Positions 42,416 to 54,375 of a stretch of DNA of 64,000 nucleotides are shown piece after piece. Source of the stretch: Deuterostichococcus epilithicus (Eukaryota > Chlorophyta > Trebouxiophyceae > Prasiolales > Stichococcaceae); NCBI GenBank assembly GCA_033439295.1, contig JAVTLE010000023.1, forward strand, positions 558,001 through 622,000, read 5' to 3'. The first letter of the stretch is position 1. Each line of letters opens with the position of its first letter. A program made the translations under genes and the position numbers. The notes under the pieces are model-generated. The model was not told the origin of the DNA and did no database searches. It saw nothing but the letters and a program-made list of their open reading frames with translations.

Positions 42416-45400
42416 TTAGCAATTCGTGGTAGTGCAGCACACGCAGCTGTGCATGACCGGTATCCCTCCAGCTCCACCGCAGGCTCCGCAGGCGCCTGCC
42501 CCTTGTGTGACTGCGGCGCGTATCGCCGAGCCGGGAGTGGCTTGTTTCTCAGGTTCATCGTCGTAAGAACTGCCACCGACAGAACTGCCACCGCCAGCCN
42601 CCGCCGCCGCTGAGGAGTCCCCGCCGCCGCCACTGCCCGCAGCAGCGCCGGCAGCGCTGCAGACGCAGCTCGCGCGCCGGGCGAGCGAGTAGTTCTGACA
42701 AGGGCCCACAGGGCGGTCTTGACTTACCGCCGATCTGGAGGCCTAGGCGCTGACCTTGTGTGCCAGGCGCTTTGCGGGCGATTGGTTCTTCTGCGGCCGC
42801 GGGAACTGCGCCAGAACGTGCGGCTGCAGCATGTTGCGGCGGATGGCCCAGGTGCGGTCCTCCGGTAGCCGGATCGCCTGCATTGATGAGAACCCTCAGA
42901 ACCGTCCGCCCCCGAGCGGTACCCATGCGCCGTGTCTGCGTTCCGCGCAGCGGGCGCTGGCTTCCAGCCTTGCATGCGACAGGAATGCAGCACGGTACAC
43001 CGCCTGGCGCGGCCGCGACAGAGGCCGCCACTGCACAGGTGAGCTGTCAGCATTCCAACCTCGTCCCCAGGCGTATGGACCGAACCTCAACCCCTGCCCT
43101 TGCGCCTTGCAAACGGCGAGACGCGTGCCAGGCACTGAACCAGGCGACTCGCCTTCAAATAGCCCTCGATGCCGCTGTACTGCGCTCTCAGGTACTCGAG
43201 GACGTGCTGCATGGTGCCCGCCGATGAAGCTATGACGGAGTCCCGCACCATGTACCCGCTGATCTGATCTTTTGCCTCCGCCTCGCTACGGCCCTCCTGC
43301 GAAGTCGTGGGGTGCGGAGTTGAGGGCTTCAGCATCAGGAAGCCAGGAAAGAATATGGATCATGGGTGAATGACCGGGTCTTGCACCTTGCAACCACTGG
43401 TTTCCCGTTCGCCTCCGCCTCGCCATGCCCCCCCTCCGATGTGGAAATCAGTTTATAGAGTCAGCCTAGAGGACATCCATTTATTGGATTACCCAGAGGA
43501 AGTTTTTGAAAATCTCCGCCTTGCTGCGGCCTTCCTATGCAGGATTGGACATCACAGCACCTCAGCCCAAGGGGAGCTGAGGCAAGCCGGATTCGCCCCC
43601 AGCCGGCGCCTCACCCCCGCCCCCTTGATGAGTCCGCAGTGCAGCTTAAGCAGGAGGAAAGCGAGCGAGCGGCTGCGTCTTGAGCTGGGTCGCGAGGTTG
43701 ATCTACACGTGACCTTGCACAGCTTGAGGCTGCACCTGCGGCTGCCGCCGCCCCTCACTGCCAGCCGATGTCCCTTGCCGCAGCGGCGGCAGCAGCAGCG
43801 GCGGCAGGCGATGGTGAGGGGGGGCAGCCGCTGAGCGATGCACATCAGGACAAGACCCTCAGCACATGTGTCGGCAGCCCAAGGTTTCCAATGATTATTC
43901 TTACATGGGCCACCTGCCCGTCTTGAGCTCCGCCTCGGGTTGCATGTAGTCGCACACGGTTGCTGCCTCGCTGGCACAAATTGTGATCACCATCGCCACA
44001 CATAACCAGGCTCAACCCAAAGCAAGCAAGGTGAGTCGGAGTTGAGATCATCCAGTGCTACGCCTCGGATTGCACATAGCTGCGCATGGCCGCTGCCTCC
44101 AGAACCCGCAGGGGCTCGATCCGCTGAGTTGCAGTCGAGGCCATGTCGATAAACAGCTGTGGTTTTGAATCCATCAGAAAGAGCCATGCTACCATGCGCT
44201 CCGCCTCGGGTCGCACGACCGCCACCTCCTGACTTCACAGGGATGTATGAGACTCAGATCGTGTGGAGCTTTCCCTTGACTCGATCAGATCACCTTGAGC
44301 TCTTCCTCGGATCGCTCATAGTCGCGCACAACCGCCTCCTCGCCAACGCCCAGCATTAGCAGCAGCAGCGCCACCAGCAGCCCGGTGCGGTCCTTGCCGT
44401 GGGTGCAGTGGACGACGCACGGCAGGTTGGCCTCATCCGCCAGCACCGTCAGCGCGCGCCTGATGTAGGGTTTTGACTGCCACAGAAGGCGGCAGAGCGA
44501 ATGAGATGCTGTTTGCATTTGCACAAACAGCGCACAGTGTCTCATTCCGATTGGTGATGGCCTCGAGTCATCCGCCAGTACCGCACGGGTTAGGGTTTGG
44601 ATTACGCACAGCTCAAGATAGTTTTCAGGAGGCGACTGCGCATCAGGAGGAGTCGTGATGCAGACAGCTCAGGACCTGCCTGATGCACAGGGGGACTGCA
44701 CTCCCTGCAACCGTCTGCCAGGCGACAGAGCAGGCCGGCCTTTTATCAAGTCCCCCCCCTGGCACAGGGGGGANGGGTAGAGGGGGAGGGGGGGGGACGC
44801 ACGTGGTCCAGCATCAGGCGGTAGAGGCGTGCGTAGCCAAGCATCTGGGGGTCCGCCACCGCCGGCGCCATGACCTCTTGCGGGTTGTGGCACGTGGCTG
44901 CCGCCCTGATGGTGGCCCACTTCATGTGCGCCGGCACCGCCCAGAAGATCGCCAGCTTCACCCGCGGCGGCAGCAGCTCGACTGCAGTGGCACACGGGGA
45001 AATCTGAAAGGGAACTCCTCCCCTGGTGCGCGCCGGCACAGCCCAGAAGCTGGCCAGTGAAACCTTCACACCCGCTGCGGCAGCATCTCGACTGCAGAAA
45101 CCAGTAGAGGTGCGACGCAAGCAGTCTGTCGTTGTCGGCCTGTGCGGGTGTCACTTGGTGGGTTGCTGCGCTCCGGTGCTGCTTTTGGCTGCAGGGTGTG
45201 GAGAGTCCAGGATCTAGAACCAGGGCCGGCGATAGGAGTGGACTGGTGCAAGCATGCGGTCGATGAGAGGTGCCCTGGTCGCAGAAGGACGCAGCCTGTG
45301 CCATGATATGCACGTCTTGCCGCAGCCTGCACGCCTACTCTGAAGCCTCGTTGCGACGTGCATCTGGCGCGTGCACCGCCGCAGCCTCGCATGCATGCCC

Positions 45401-46952
45401 CTGAAGCCTGCCCCTCAGTCGGGACAGCCTGAGGGACCACGAAGGTGGGGTGTTCAGGGCATGGGGGATACGTGCACACTTCTGGGTGTTGCAAAACCAC
45501 AATGGGTGGCTGGGCTGAGCGGCGCACCGTGGTACACCCGAAGGCCATATCCCTCCAGGGTGTCCGCGCCCACTGCGGAGTGGTCGTCCTCGCCCCGCGA
45601 CAGCTCACCGGCCTGCGCGCATCGTCACGTGGGACACTGGCTGGGGCGGAGCAGACCTGGAATCCCTAAGGCAAACTCGACGCCCGCTCGACGCAGCGCG
45701 CTGAGGGTGTGCCTGCCGGTGTGTAGTCCAAGAGGCCTCGGGCACAGGGGATGCAGGATGCAGGATGCAGGCCCCCGAAGGCCCGATAGTCCGCCGCTGC
45801 CTCATGCTTGCCCAAAAGCCAGATGGCGACGTATCCACGCGATGCGTCGTCAGGCCAGGGCTGCACGGGCTTGGTGAAAATCCGTCTCGTCGACCGACGA
45901 GAGAGCGCACCACGCGGCCGGCGATGTTGCCGATGCCGCCGCCGATGGCGTCCAGTGCGCCGTCGATCTGCTCCCGCCCGCAGAAGCCCGCCTGCTGCTG
46001 CGCCGTCAGGGACGCCTGCGAGGTGGGCCCCCCGGCATCCGTCACCCTGCTGCCAGCCGGCCACTGCGCTGCGGCGCCATGCTGCGGCGCCGTGCTGCCC
46101 GCCTGCTGCTGCTGTCCCCTGCCCGACCGCTCTGGAGTCGAGGGCTCCGCAGCCGCCGGCTTCTCAGCCTGTTGAACGGCGGCCGATCGTTGCGCCGTCA
46201 GCGACCCCGCCGCCGCCGCCGCCCGCGACGATGCAGATGAGGCGCGCTCCGGGGGGGTCCCAGACGCATTGCCGGCAAGCTGGTCGCCGCCGTCGGGTGA
46301 CAAGCCACCTGCCGCAGTGCCGCCCGCTGCCGCCGGTGGCGCCGTGCGCGACTGTTTCGAATCTGGCTTGTTCAGCGGCCGGCTGTATTGCGCGTCCGCC
46401 AGTCGGTCCTGTTTGGCGGCGCGGCTGGCGCGGCGGCCGGCCTTGCGCAGGTCGATTGCAGAACGGATCCGCAGGTCCTGCACAGCCTGCTTGCTGCAGA
46501 AAGAGGGCACAGTTGTGTGTCAGGGAGACGGGATCCGGAACGTGCAGTGCGGGACCGCCGGCGGCGGCATTATCTTGCGGAAGAGGGTTCCGTCGGATTC
46601 CGGCGGTGCGACGCCGCAAGGAATGGCGGCATGCCCATACTGAGTCGAGTTCCATTCCCCCGTGCTGTGCATCCTCGGCCGGTTCCGGCTTGCTGCACGC
46701 ATCCGGCTTCCTGTCACCGGGTGAACACACCCAGAGCAGCTGGTGCTCGCTTGCGCGCGGGCCCACGCCAGCCATGCAGGCGCACCTGAAAACCTGGCTG
46801 GAACGATACACGCGCCCGCCAAGCAGGCGCTGGGGGTCCACTTCCGCAATGTCTCGAATGTTCCAGCCGCTCGGCTGCAGCGGCTTTGCGGTGTGCGGCA
46901 TGGACTCATCGACCGAGTCACCCGACATTGACGGGCCGTCCTGCGCCGTCAT
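42416..46952 (-). CDS. Y_phosphatase3-type protein phosphatase with disordered insert and Cys-rich C-terminus
   Basis: Exons on the minus strand: 46952-46786, 46493-~45895, 44981-44803, 44476-44294, ~43290-43153, 42877-42755 and 42694-42416 (TAA). Exon 1 carries the family's NFRDIGG-like opening (WNIRDIAEVDPQRLLGGRVY) and exon 2 the IDLR element (RIRSAIDLRKAG). About 180 residues of Gln/Ala/Pro/Ser-rich sequence follow inside the domain. The phosphate-binding loop is HCTHGKDRTG, with Cys as nucleophile and Arg as ligand, then VVRDYERSEEELK. Later exons (QHVLEYLRAQYSGIEGYLKA, IRLPEDRTWAIRRNML) match the family's C-terminal helices. The tail is Gly/Ser-rich and ends with a cluster of cysteines (CVCCTTTNC), which could be lipidated (inference). 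Relatives act on phosphotyrosine or inositol phosphates; the substrate here is unknown. The intron after 43153 seems to start with GC. Confidence 0.75.
43925..44350 (-). repeat. Array of decayed copies of the phosphatase exon end (44294-44350)
   Basis: The end of the catalytic exon (encoding EEAVVRDYERSEEELK) recurs downstream at about 44195-44238, 44056-44106 and 43925-43975, at spacings of about 105-140 bp. Each copy keeps a form of GAGGCGGTTGTGCGCGACTA and CCGAGGCGGAG. Weaker matches near 43510-43540 and 43405-43438 may be older copies. Confidence 0.75.
44925..45085 (-). repeat. Exon echo upstream of phosphatase exon 44981-44803, with a stop
   Basis: On the minus strand the exon start (CGAGCTGCTGCCGCCGCGGG, CTTCTGGGCGGTGCCGGCGC) is preceded about 103 bp upstream by CGAGATGCTGCCGCAGCGGG with CTTCTGGGCTGTGCCGGCGC. 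The copy has a TGA and a short insertion, so it cannot be a used exon. Confidence 0.85.
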
Positions 46953-47872
46953 GCCGAGCTGGGGCGGCAGCGAACAGCAGCGGTGCGGCTATGCGCCGCT
47001 GCCGCTGTGCTGCTACCGTCGCCGCTGCCACAATTGCTGCCGCAGGCGGCACATCAGACCTGAGCCAGTTGCAGCTCCATTCGCATCTGCTACCGCCTTC
47101 TGCTGTGCGCCATCTGGCTACTGGGGTGCTGCAAGCCTTAGGCGGAGGTGCCTGCACCATAGGTCATCACCAAGTATGTAAACCGCGATGTCGTGAAGTC
47201 ACTGACGTGCAGGAATCACGTTTCGCTCAACGCAAAGCATCTGCGCTATGCCAAGCCGCGCACAAGCCTGCATTTGGGCGGCCCAGGCACGGTAAGGATG
47301 CCATAGGAGGAGGTTGCGTGCGACTCCTCATTTCGGCTGACAGCTGAGTCGGGCAACCTTGCCCAGCAGTACTAGTATGGATCCAAAAGTCCTGAATTAC
47401 ATTGTTAAACGGTGAACGCTCCGTGCCCCTGTGACAGAAGCCCGACAGCGCAAATGCGCACCTGCTCAGCAGCTGTATCAACGCGCGACGAGCTCCGCGA
47501 TCCGAGCAGCAGGGGCAGGCGGTGATCCTATGCATCTGCGATCTTTGTACGGCTGCGCAAAAGGCTTGGGCCTTTGCGAGAAAGTCAAAAAGCCTGGATC
47601 GAGCTTTCTGGTCCCACGTGCCGAAGTGAATGATGACGTCAGCTTTTGGCTAGCGCCATTTCGGAGCTTGTGCAGATGCTAGATCGCCGGTCAATCGTGT
47701 GCATACCCACGAAGAATCAATACGTTGGCACCTGCTCTTCTCGCGGACCCGTGCTGGACATTGGTCCTCTACTCGTGCCGCTGTACGTGTCGTAGGTGCC
47801 TGAATTCCAGGCTCGGACCTTCTCAACTCACAAGCACGTGGCAGCACAGCACATTGTGACTGGGCCGCCTCG
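46953..47872. promoter_or_regulatory. Divergent promoter region, phosphatase and methyltransferase
   Basis: Head-to-head start codons (46952 minus, 47873 plus) leave 920 bp for both promoters. No exon with domain support; short open frames at 47431-47682 have no recognisable content. Confidence 0.35.
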
Positions 47873-50292
47873 ATGGCGAGCGGTAGCGAAGCTGCACAAG
47901 CCGACGTCCAAGAAGACCCGCCGGTGCCCAAACGGCGGCGGGTGGCGCTCGGTCACAGCACGAACCAGTTTCTCCGCTCCTGGGCATGGAAGCGCGAGCA
48001 CAGGCATGGTCTGGCATGTAATCACCTGTCTGCAAGAGCGATCCGGTCATGATCATCCCTGAATCCTGCACATGGCGACACCTGTGAGGAGCGTCAAAGC
48101 GCCAGCTCATGCAAGGCTGCCACCCACAGAGCGCAGCATGTTTCTGCGTGCAGGCCCGACAGGTAAGCTTGAGATGGGGGATCTGTGTGCCAAACCCGCA
48201 TCGGTCCGTCAAGATATGCTCGGCGCGGTTGTTTCTCGGGCTGTTTCTTGGGGCCAGCATGTAGGCTGGTAAAGGTGGACCGAGGGCACCGCACAGTCGC
48301 TGTCCCTCCACATTGAAATATACTTGTGTAATCTGCACTCTGAATCATGTTCCCCAAGCGCAGCGTGCGGTTCCACCAGCCGTATGAGCATGTCATGTCA
48401 GTGCCTGGCGAGGCTGGCGACCGCCGGCTGAAGATCCGGCAGGCGCAATTCGACGTGCAGGGGTTTGCATCCACAGGTTGGACAAATCCTAATGGACAAA
48501 GACAAAGCAAATGCTTTGGAATGAGTACATCTGTCATGTAGCCACTGCAGCTGTGTAAGCCCTTGCCACTGGTCAGGTGCTTTTCAGGCTGCACAAACGC
48601 CTGCTCAAGTAACAGCTCCACTCGCTGAACGCAGACGAGACTTTCTCATCACCGCAGTCTGGGACAGCAGCATCGTCATGGTAAAATTCCTGGAGAAGCA
48701 ATCGTCGCTGGTGGCCGCGGCGCCAGCGGCGCAGCCGGCAGGGGTGTCGGGCAGCAATGCGGCGGTGGCCGCCATCGGCAGCGCGCCTGCGGCAGGCGAG
48801 GAGGGCTCAGATACTGGGCTGTCGGCGGCGCAGTCGGCACCGCAGCCAACAGGAAAAACACTGGCTGCGGGTGCCGGCAACGACAGCGCATCTGCAGCCG
48901 CGGGCGCCGGCGGCAGAAGCTCGCCTGAAGCCGCCCCCGGCAGCCTCGCGGCCAATGGCGCGGCAGCCCCGCCACCTGCCTCAGAAACGGGCACGAGCCT
49001 GCCCCCAGCTGCAGTTCCGCCTGCGGTGGACGAGGCAGAGCCTGCAGCGTGGATCAGCCTACGTGGCCTGCGCTGCCTCGACCTCAGCGCGGGTTGTGGC
49101 CTCGTAGGTGACCAACCCCACTTGCGCTTTACCGCTTGTTTGAACAAGTTGATTCCCTCAGCGGTTTGTCATGCGGTCCGCGCAGCCGCCTGCTGATGCT
49201 GCGCTGCGCCTTTGCAAAAGCAGAGCACAGGCATTTCACAGCGTGTTCGCGTGCCCTGCGGCTTGCAGTCCCCAGCGCCATGACGGCGCGGCCGCGGGGG
49301 GCAGCGCACGCAGCGGCCGTGCATGACCTGAGAACATGACAACAGCGTCATCGACTGCCAAGCTTCATTCGTCGTCCGTGCACTCGCAGGCATCGTCATG
49401 GCGCATCTGGGCGCGCGAGTCACAGCGACCGACCTGGCCCCCAACCTGCCACTGCTGCGGGACAACTGCGCCGCCAACGGTGCACCATTCAGGGTTTAGG
49501 GGTTAGGGACGACTGAGCGCGTGTGAGGGGGCGGCGCATGTGTCATTGCGCACCACCATCGCACGAACAATTGCAGAATTTCAGCAGGCCTCCGCGGGTG
49601 GGCCGTCTGGTCATGCCCATCTGCCGCACAGGCCAGCAGGGGAGCATGCACAGCTTGGCAGCTCAGCACGCCGTCGACGTGCAGTACCGATCTGATAGAC
49701 GTCTTTGTGCAGGCCCTGGCGGCGACGCGCCGGCCATTAGCGTGCTGGAGCACGAATGGGGCACTAGCGTGGCAGCCCTGGAGCCACCCTTTGACGTCGT
49801 TGTGGCGTGCGGTGTGCTCTTGCAGTCGACGTCTGTTCCCTCTTGGCTGATTGCATGGATGCACATAGCAGAACACAGCCGGCAACACTGCTCTGTCGAG
49901 CTTTGCTGCTGGCACAGACGAGGTTCCAGGAGTCGTTTCTGCACGGGGTAGCAATGGAAGCGGCTGCTGCACATTGTGGCATGCAGAGCCGCAATATGGC
50001 CGGCACGGCCGCACCGCGCATGGCAAAGCTCGCGGATGTTCAGTGTGTTTTGTGTGTTGCAGACGTCATGTACATCGATGATGCCGTGAAGCCGCTTATA
50101 GCGACGCTGCGGGCAGTGTCTGGCCATGAAACTATGATCTACATTGCGCACGGGCGCAACCGCCAGGCGGAGGCCAGCTTCATGGCAGCGACTGAAGGCC
50201 ATTTCGATGTGTTCGAGGTGCCGGGCACAGAGCTTGATGAGCTGTATCAGTGCAGTGACGTCACGGTGCTTCGGCTGCGGCTGAGACCATAG
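47873..50292 (+). CDS. METTL21-type (Methyltransferase_16) SAM-dependent methyltransferase with disordered insert
   Basis: Core exons, in phase: 48357-48476, 48658-49107, 49390-49479, 49713-49811 and 50063-50292 (TAG). They contain VWDSSIVMVKFLEK, the SAM-binding motif I LDLSAGCGLVG, ARVTATDLAPNLPLLRDNCA, EHEWG, and FDVVVAC joined to DVMYIDDAVKPLIATL, in the order expected of METTL21-type protein-lysine methyltransferases. About 130 residues of Ala/Pro/Gly/Ser are inserted between VKFLEKQ and motif I. A likely first exon starts at ATG 47873 and holds a nuclear-localisation-like PVPKRRRV; its join to 48357 would need a GC donor, so that exon is less sure. An alternative start is ATG 48347. The protein substrate is unknown. 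The 3' end of this gene is duplicated at 53870-54375. Confidence 0.75.
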
Positions 50293-51100
50293 TGATGCGA
50301 TGTGCAAAATACCGGAGTGGCCACAAACAATGGCGGGCTTGTTCACCGGGAGTTTCTACTTGCCACAGAAAGTGGATCGTGCAGTGCGGTAAGTTCTTGG
50401 ACGGTCACCGGTTCAGCTCATAGATACATGAAAAACTTGACTGCATAAGGTTGAATCACCGAAGGTGATCAAACTAAAACCCTAATGGAATGGCCCTAAA
50501 TCAGCTGTACCCAACATCATGTCGCTTGTGCACTCTAACTTCTCCAGGGGAGCTCGAAGAGATGGCCGCCTGATTATCCTGCAAAGCTCTCCCTCATGGG
50601 TGGTGAAGGCGGCTTTTCTGGCGGGGCCTGCTTTTCGGCTCGCAAGCCACCAATTTGTTTGGATTGGTCCTCAAGTTGGTCGCTCAATGGTTGTGCTTTG
50701 AGGTTCAATCATGTGATGAAATACTCACCCTACCGTACCTACCGTGGGTCGGTACGGTTCTCTTTTGGTAAGACCTTGTGTTACCGCCTGAACACCCTCA
50801 CTATGTCATACGATCATACCCATAGACAGATCAACCAATGACAGCCAAATACATCAGCTGAACAATCCGAGACGTTTCGATGAACCTTGAGCAAATAAGC
50901 ATTCTACATAGACCTGAACAGTTTTGTGAAGCAGCCATGTACTGAACGTACGGGCACGCAGTGTCTGCCGCTGCTGACCGTACCATCCGGCAGTAAAAGA
51001 ATCACAATGCGCAAAATATGGATCCAATTGCTTCCTGCGAGCTGTGCTGCCCACTCTCTTGAGCGCTCCTCAAAAGCACAAGCCAGACGGCAGCCATTCT
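50293..51100. other. Convergent 3' intergenic region
   Basis: Between the methyltransferase stop (+) and the stop of the first reductase copy (-). Mostly A/T-richer sequence with no exon. The right part (about 50920-51100) has a diverged copy at about 54880-55076, as part of the tandem duplication. Confidence 0.5.
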
Positions 51101-53318
51101 CTAAGCAGCCGAGCCCTTCGCTTTCGGGTGGGCAATGCCCAGCGCGACAAGTGTGACGGCCATGTCAATATATGTTGTCGAAACCGGCGTCAGGTTGAGC
51201 CCCAGCTCCTTGGCCGCCTTGCTGTTGTCGATGGGAAGCTCCGCAGGATGGTCCTCAGATACCGCCGCGAGGTCGAACTCCGGGAAGCGCTCCTGTGGCG
51301 CGCACGTGCATGTCAGCGGCAGCAAATGTCGCATGTTGTCCAGCAGCGATGTCCACCTCGGAGCGATGCACCACCAAGGAACGCCGACAGCATGCGCAAT
51401 GGGCCCTTTCACGTTCAAGCCAGCAACCTGAACTACATGCGCAGACCGCACCTGCAGCAGTTTGACAGTTGTAGACAGCTTCGGGGTGTCGTCCAGGGAG
51501 ATGATGTAGCGGCCGGATGCAGTCGGCACCTCTGCCGCCAGGATGTGCGCCTTGCCGATGTCCCGCACGTCAATCTGTGCGCCGAATTGGGCCGGCACCG
51601 TGCCAGTCTCCAGCAGGCTCTGTGCGCGGCATGCACAAGGGCACGATCAGGACTGCCTCAATCAATGCGGCCATGCCAGTGCGGCTGCCGGGCTGCTGCT
51701 AGTGCGATGCCACCAGCGCGTGTACAGGTGCATGCAGCAGACCTCCTCAAGCTCAGGCGGATCAGGCGCCGTCAGCACGGCTGCAGCATGTCAGGCCATG
51801 CATCAGTGAGAGGCGTTGTCAGCAGCTAGCATCGGCGCTCATCAACGGCGCCGCTGCACACATCAAGCTTGATAAAGAATGAAACACTTGTCCTGCCCAC
51901 CTTGAACCACTGGACGCTGAAGGCGGCATCGCTGGCGGACAGCACGGGCCCCAGCACCTGAGACGGCAGGACCACCACCAGGTCGAGGCCCTCTGCCTTG
52001 GCGATCTCCCAAGCAGCCTCCTCTGCCTTCACCTGTGCTTGCAAAATCCAACGATGCATCAGTGTGCAAGCTCTCGAGCTCGATCCACGCTCGCAGCGCG
52101 GCGCAGCAGGGGATAAGACGGCCCGCACATGGCGGTAGGGTGCGCCAACCTGGAGGCCTCATCACTTTGTAGCTCACCTTGGACACATGGTACGCTTCCG
52201 CCGGCAGCTCGCTCGTCCGGTTCCAGTCGGCTTCCGTGTATGCAGTCCCGTTCAGGGGAGGCGCCGGTTTCGAGCTGCCCACAACCGCTGCAGAGCAGGC
52301 ACAGCAGCGGCGCCTGTCAGTGCCGTTCAGCCTCATAACGAACGATCCCCCATCATCGTGCATGTTCATGTACACCATGCTTGTGGCTCGCGAATTGCGC
52401 AGAAGGCAGCCCTCCCTGCATCAGTGCCAAATGCATCGTGAACTGCTGTCTGTGCATGTGGCCTCACCTACGACGGAGGAGGTCAGCACGACGCGCTTGA
52501 CGGTGTCCTTGGACTTAACGACGCTGCTCAGCAGGCTCTTGGTGCCATTGACGGCTGGGTCTATGATGTCACGAATCGGGTCTCCCTGCGGCAAATACAA
52601 CTTTCATCTTACAGCGCGCTGCAGCAGATCAACCATGCATGAAGGAGCTCTGACTCAGAGATGGCTGCAACGCACTGCCAGCAAGGTCAAAGTCAGGTGG
52701 CAACGAAGTCGAGGGATTGCAGCGCTCACCCCAAAGGTCACCGGGGAGGCAACGTGGAAGACGTAGTCGGCACCTTTGACTGCCGCATCGTAGCTGCCTG
52801 GAGTCGTCAGGTCCGCCTCAAACAGCTCGAGGGTGCCTACGGCAGAGGATGGTCACTCTTGATTGTGTCATGTTGAAGTACACCAGTCGGTGTCAGCTGG
52901 GGCGGCTTGATGGGCTGGAGGCGGGGCGCCATTGCGGCGGCAAGCACATCGAAGGCACTGAATTCATATCGCATGGCGGTTGGTTGTACTCCATTGTGTG
53001 CTAGACAGACAACAGGAAACTCGGTTTGCATCAATGTGGTGTCGCACCTGGCAGGGCCTCCGCCAGCGCGGTGAGGGCGGCATACTTGGCAGGGTTACTC
53101 TTGGACCTCACCGTGCCACGCACGTTGTACCCCTGTGCAACGCGAAAGCCAGTCAAAGCGTCAGGGTCGCTGCGTCTGAACCGCAATGCGTGGAGATTCG
53201 CACATGATATACAATGCAGCCGAACACTGCACCGGTGCATCACCTTCTGGAGCAGCTGCGAGACGAGCTCAGTGGCCACATAGCCAGTCGCGCCGGTCAC
53301 AACTGCCGTGTGCGCCAT
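51101..53318 (-). CDS. Extended SDR oxidoreductase, dihydroflavonol/cinnamoyl-CoA reductase-like, copy 1
   Basis: Exons on the minus strand: 53318-53244, 53133-53048, 52836-52730, 52585-52468, 52287-52178, 52032-51901, probably one short exon near 51790-51745, 51619-51452 and 51292-51101 (TAG). The N-terminus has the Rossmann cofactor motif TGATGYVATELV; an Arg-rich NVRGTVRSKSN follows, as in NADPH-using members. GADYVFHVASPV, VKRVVLTSSVV and the catalytic YHVSK (YxxxK) are in order, then VDVRD-like IDVRDIGKAHILAAE and the family's GRYI. Known relatives reduce dihydroflavonols, cinnamoyl-CoAs or other carbonyls; the algal substrate cannot be told. The gene looks intact. An almost identical neighbour lies at 55077-57322. 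Confidence 0.8.
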
Positions 53319-53490
53319 GTGCAGTCTTCGGATGTTGCCTTCTGAAAGCGGTGCAGGAGACGGAAAGCGCTAAGGAGGGGCTGGAAACGAGCAGAATGGG
53401 TTGCAACTGCATGACCGCTGTATATGAAGCCTCTCGGCAAGCCAGATCGTAAGCAGAAAGGTCGGGAGCACGTCGTAAGACTTGGATGTT

Positions 53491-53850
53491 TAGTACAGAT
53501 CTTAGTACAGATCTTCCAGCTGGAGCGGGGTGGCGCGGGAGATCTCGACGAAGGTGCGCGGCAGGCAGACGCACCGTGAATACTCGTGACGACTCTCAGG
53601 GCTCCATGCTAAGGTCTTGCCCTGTGCTATCACCCGTCGCATCGCCCGATGTCTCACATAGTGAATGGGCGGACTAGGTGCACGACGACTCTGCGTGTGA
53701 GCATGCCGCCAGCTGGAGTGAGGCGCGGGATATCTCGACGAGGTGCGCGGCAGGCAGACGCACCGTGGATAGTGGATACCCATGATGTCTCAGGCTCTTT
53801 AGCATGCCAAACCCTTGCCCTCCGCTGGGCGCAGCATTCGTCGTGTGATC
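53491..53850. repeat. Two diverged direct copies of a 150-bp element upstream of reductase copy 1
   Basis: Copies at about 53491-53645 and 53708-53850 share CCAGCTGGAG, GCGCGGGA, ATCTCGACGA, GGTGCGCGGCAGGCAGACGC and ACCGTG, then CTTGCCCT further on. A third copy is at 57562-57715, upstream of reductase copy 2. Their place just upstream of each reductase start suggests duplicated promoter or leader sequence. Confidence 0.8.
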
Positions 53851-53869
53851 ACCTTAGTTACTTCGGGTG

Positions 53870-54375
53870 CACCTTGTGATGTTTTCGTGGCGTGCCGTGC
53901 GGTGTGCACTTGCAGTCAACTTCTGTTCCCTCTTGGCTGATTGCATTGTATGCACACGGCAGAACACCGCAGCACCGCTCTGTCGCTATACTGCTACCGG
54001 CACAGACGAGATTTTGGGGTCGTTCATGCACAGGGTTGCGATGAAAGCGGCTGCTGCACTACATTGCGGCATGCAGAGCCGCAATATGGCCGGCATGGCC
54101 GCATCGCGCATGGCACAACCTTGCGGATCTTCCGGTTTCTGCATCGTCAGCAGACATCAATGATGCTGTGAAGCCGCTCAAAGCGACGCTGCGGTCAGTG
54201 TCTGGCCAGGAAACTCTGATCTACACTGCGCACGGGCGCAACTGCCAGGCGGAGGCCAGCTTCATGGCGCGGCTGAAGGCCTGTTCGACGTGTTTGAGGT
54301 GCCGGGCACAGCTCGATGAGCTGTATCAGTGCAGTGATGTCACGGTGCCGCAGCTGCTGCTGAGACCAGAATGAT
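53870..54375 (+). pseudogene. Truncated copy of the methyltransferase 3' end
   Basis: Aligns with 49796-50292: the tail of exon 49713-49811, the last intron and the last exon. The exon copy keeps CTGTATCAGTGCAGTGATGT and TCTGGCCAGGAAACTCTGAT but has lost the acceptor-side codons and has a one-base deletion (GCGGCTGAAGGCC against GCGACTGAAGGCC context), so no functional domain is encoded. The SAM-binding exons are absent. Confidence 0.85.

Noticed and set aside
45808-47181. 457-codon open frame on the plus strand, the longest in the window
   Set aside because: It is antisense to the phosphatase exons and the divergent promoter, is full of Arg/Pro from GC-rich codons, and has no domain content.
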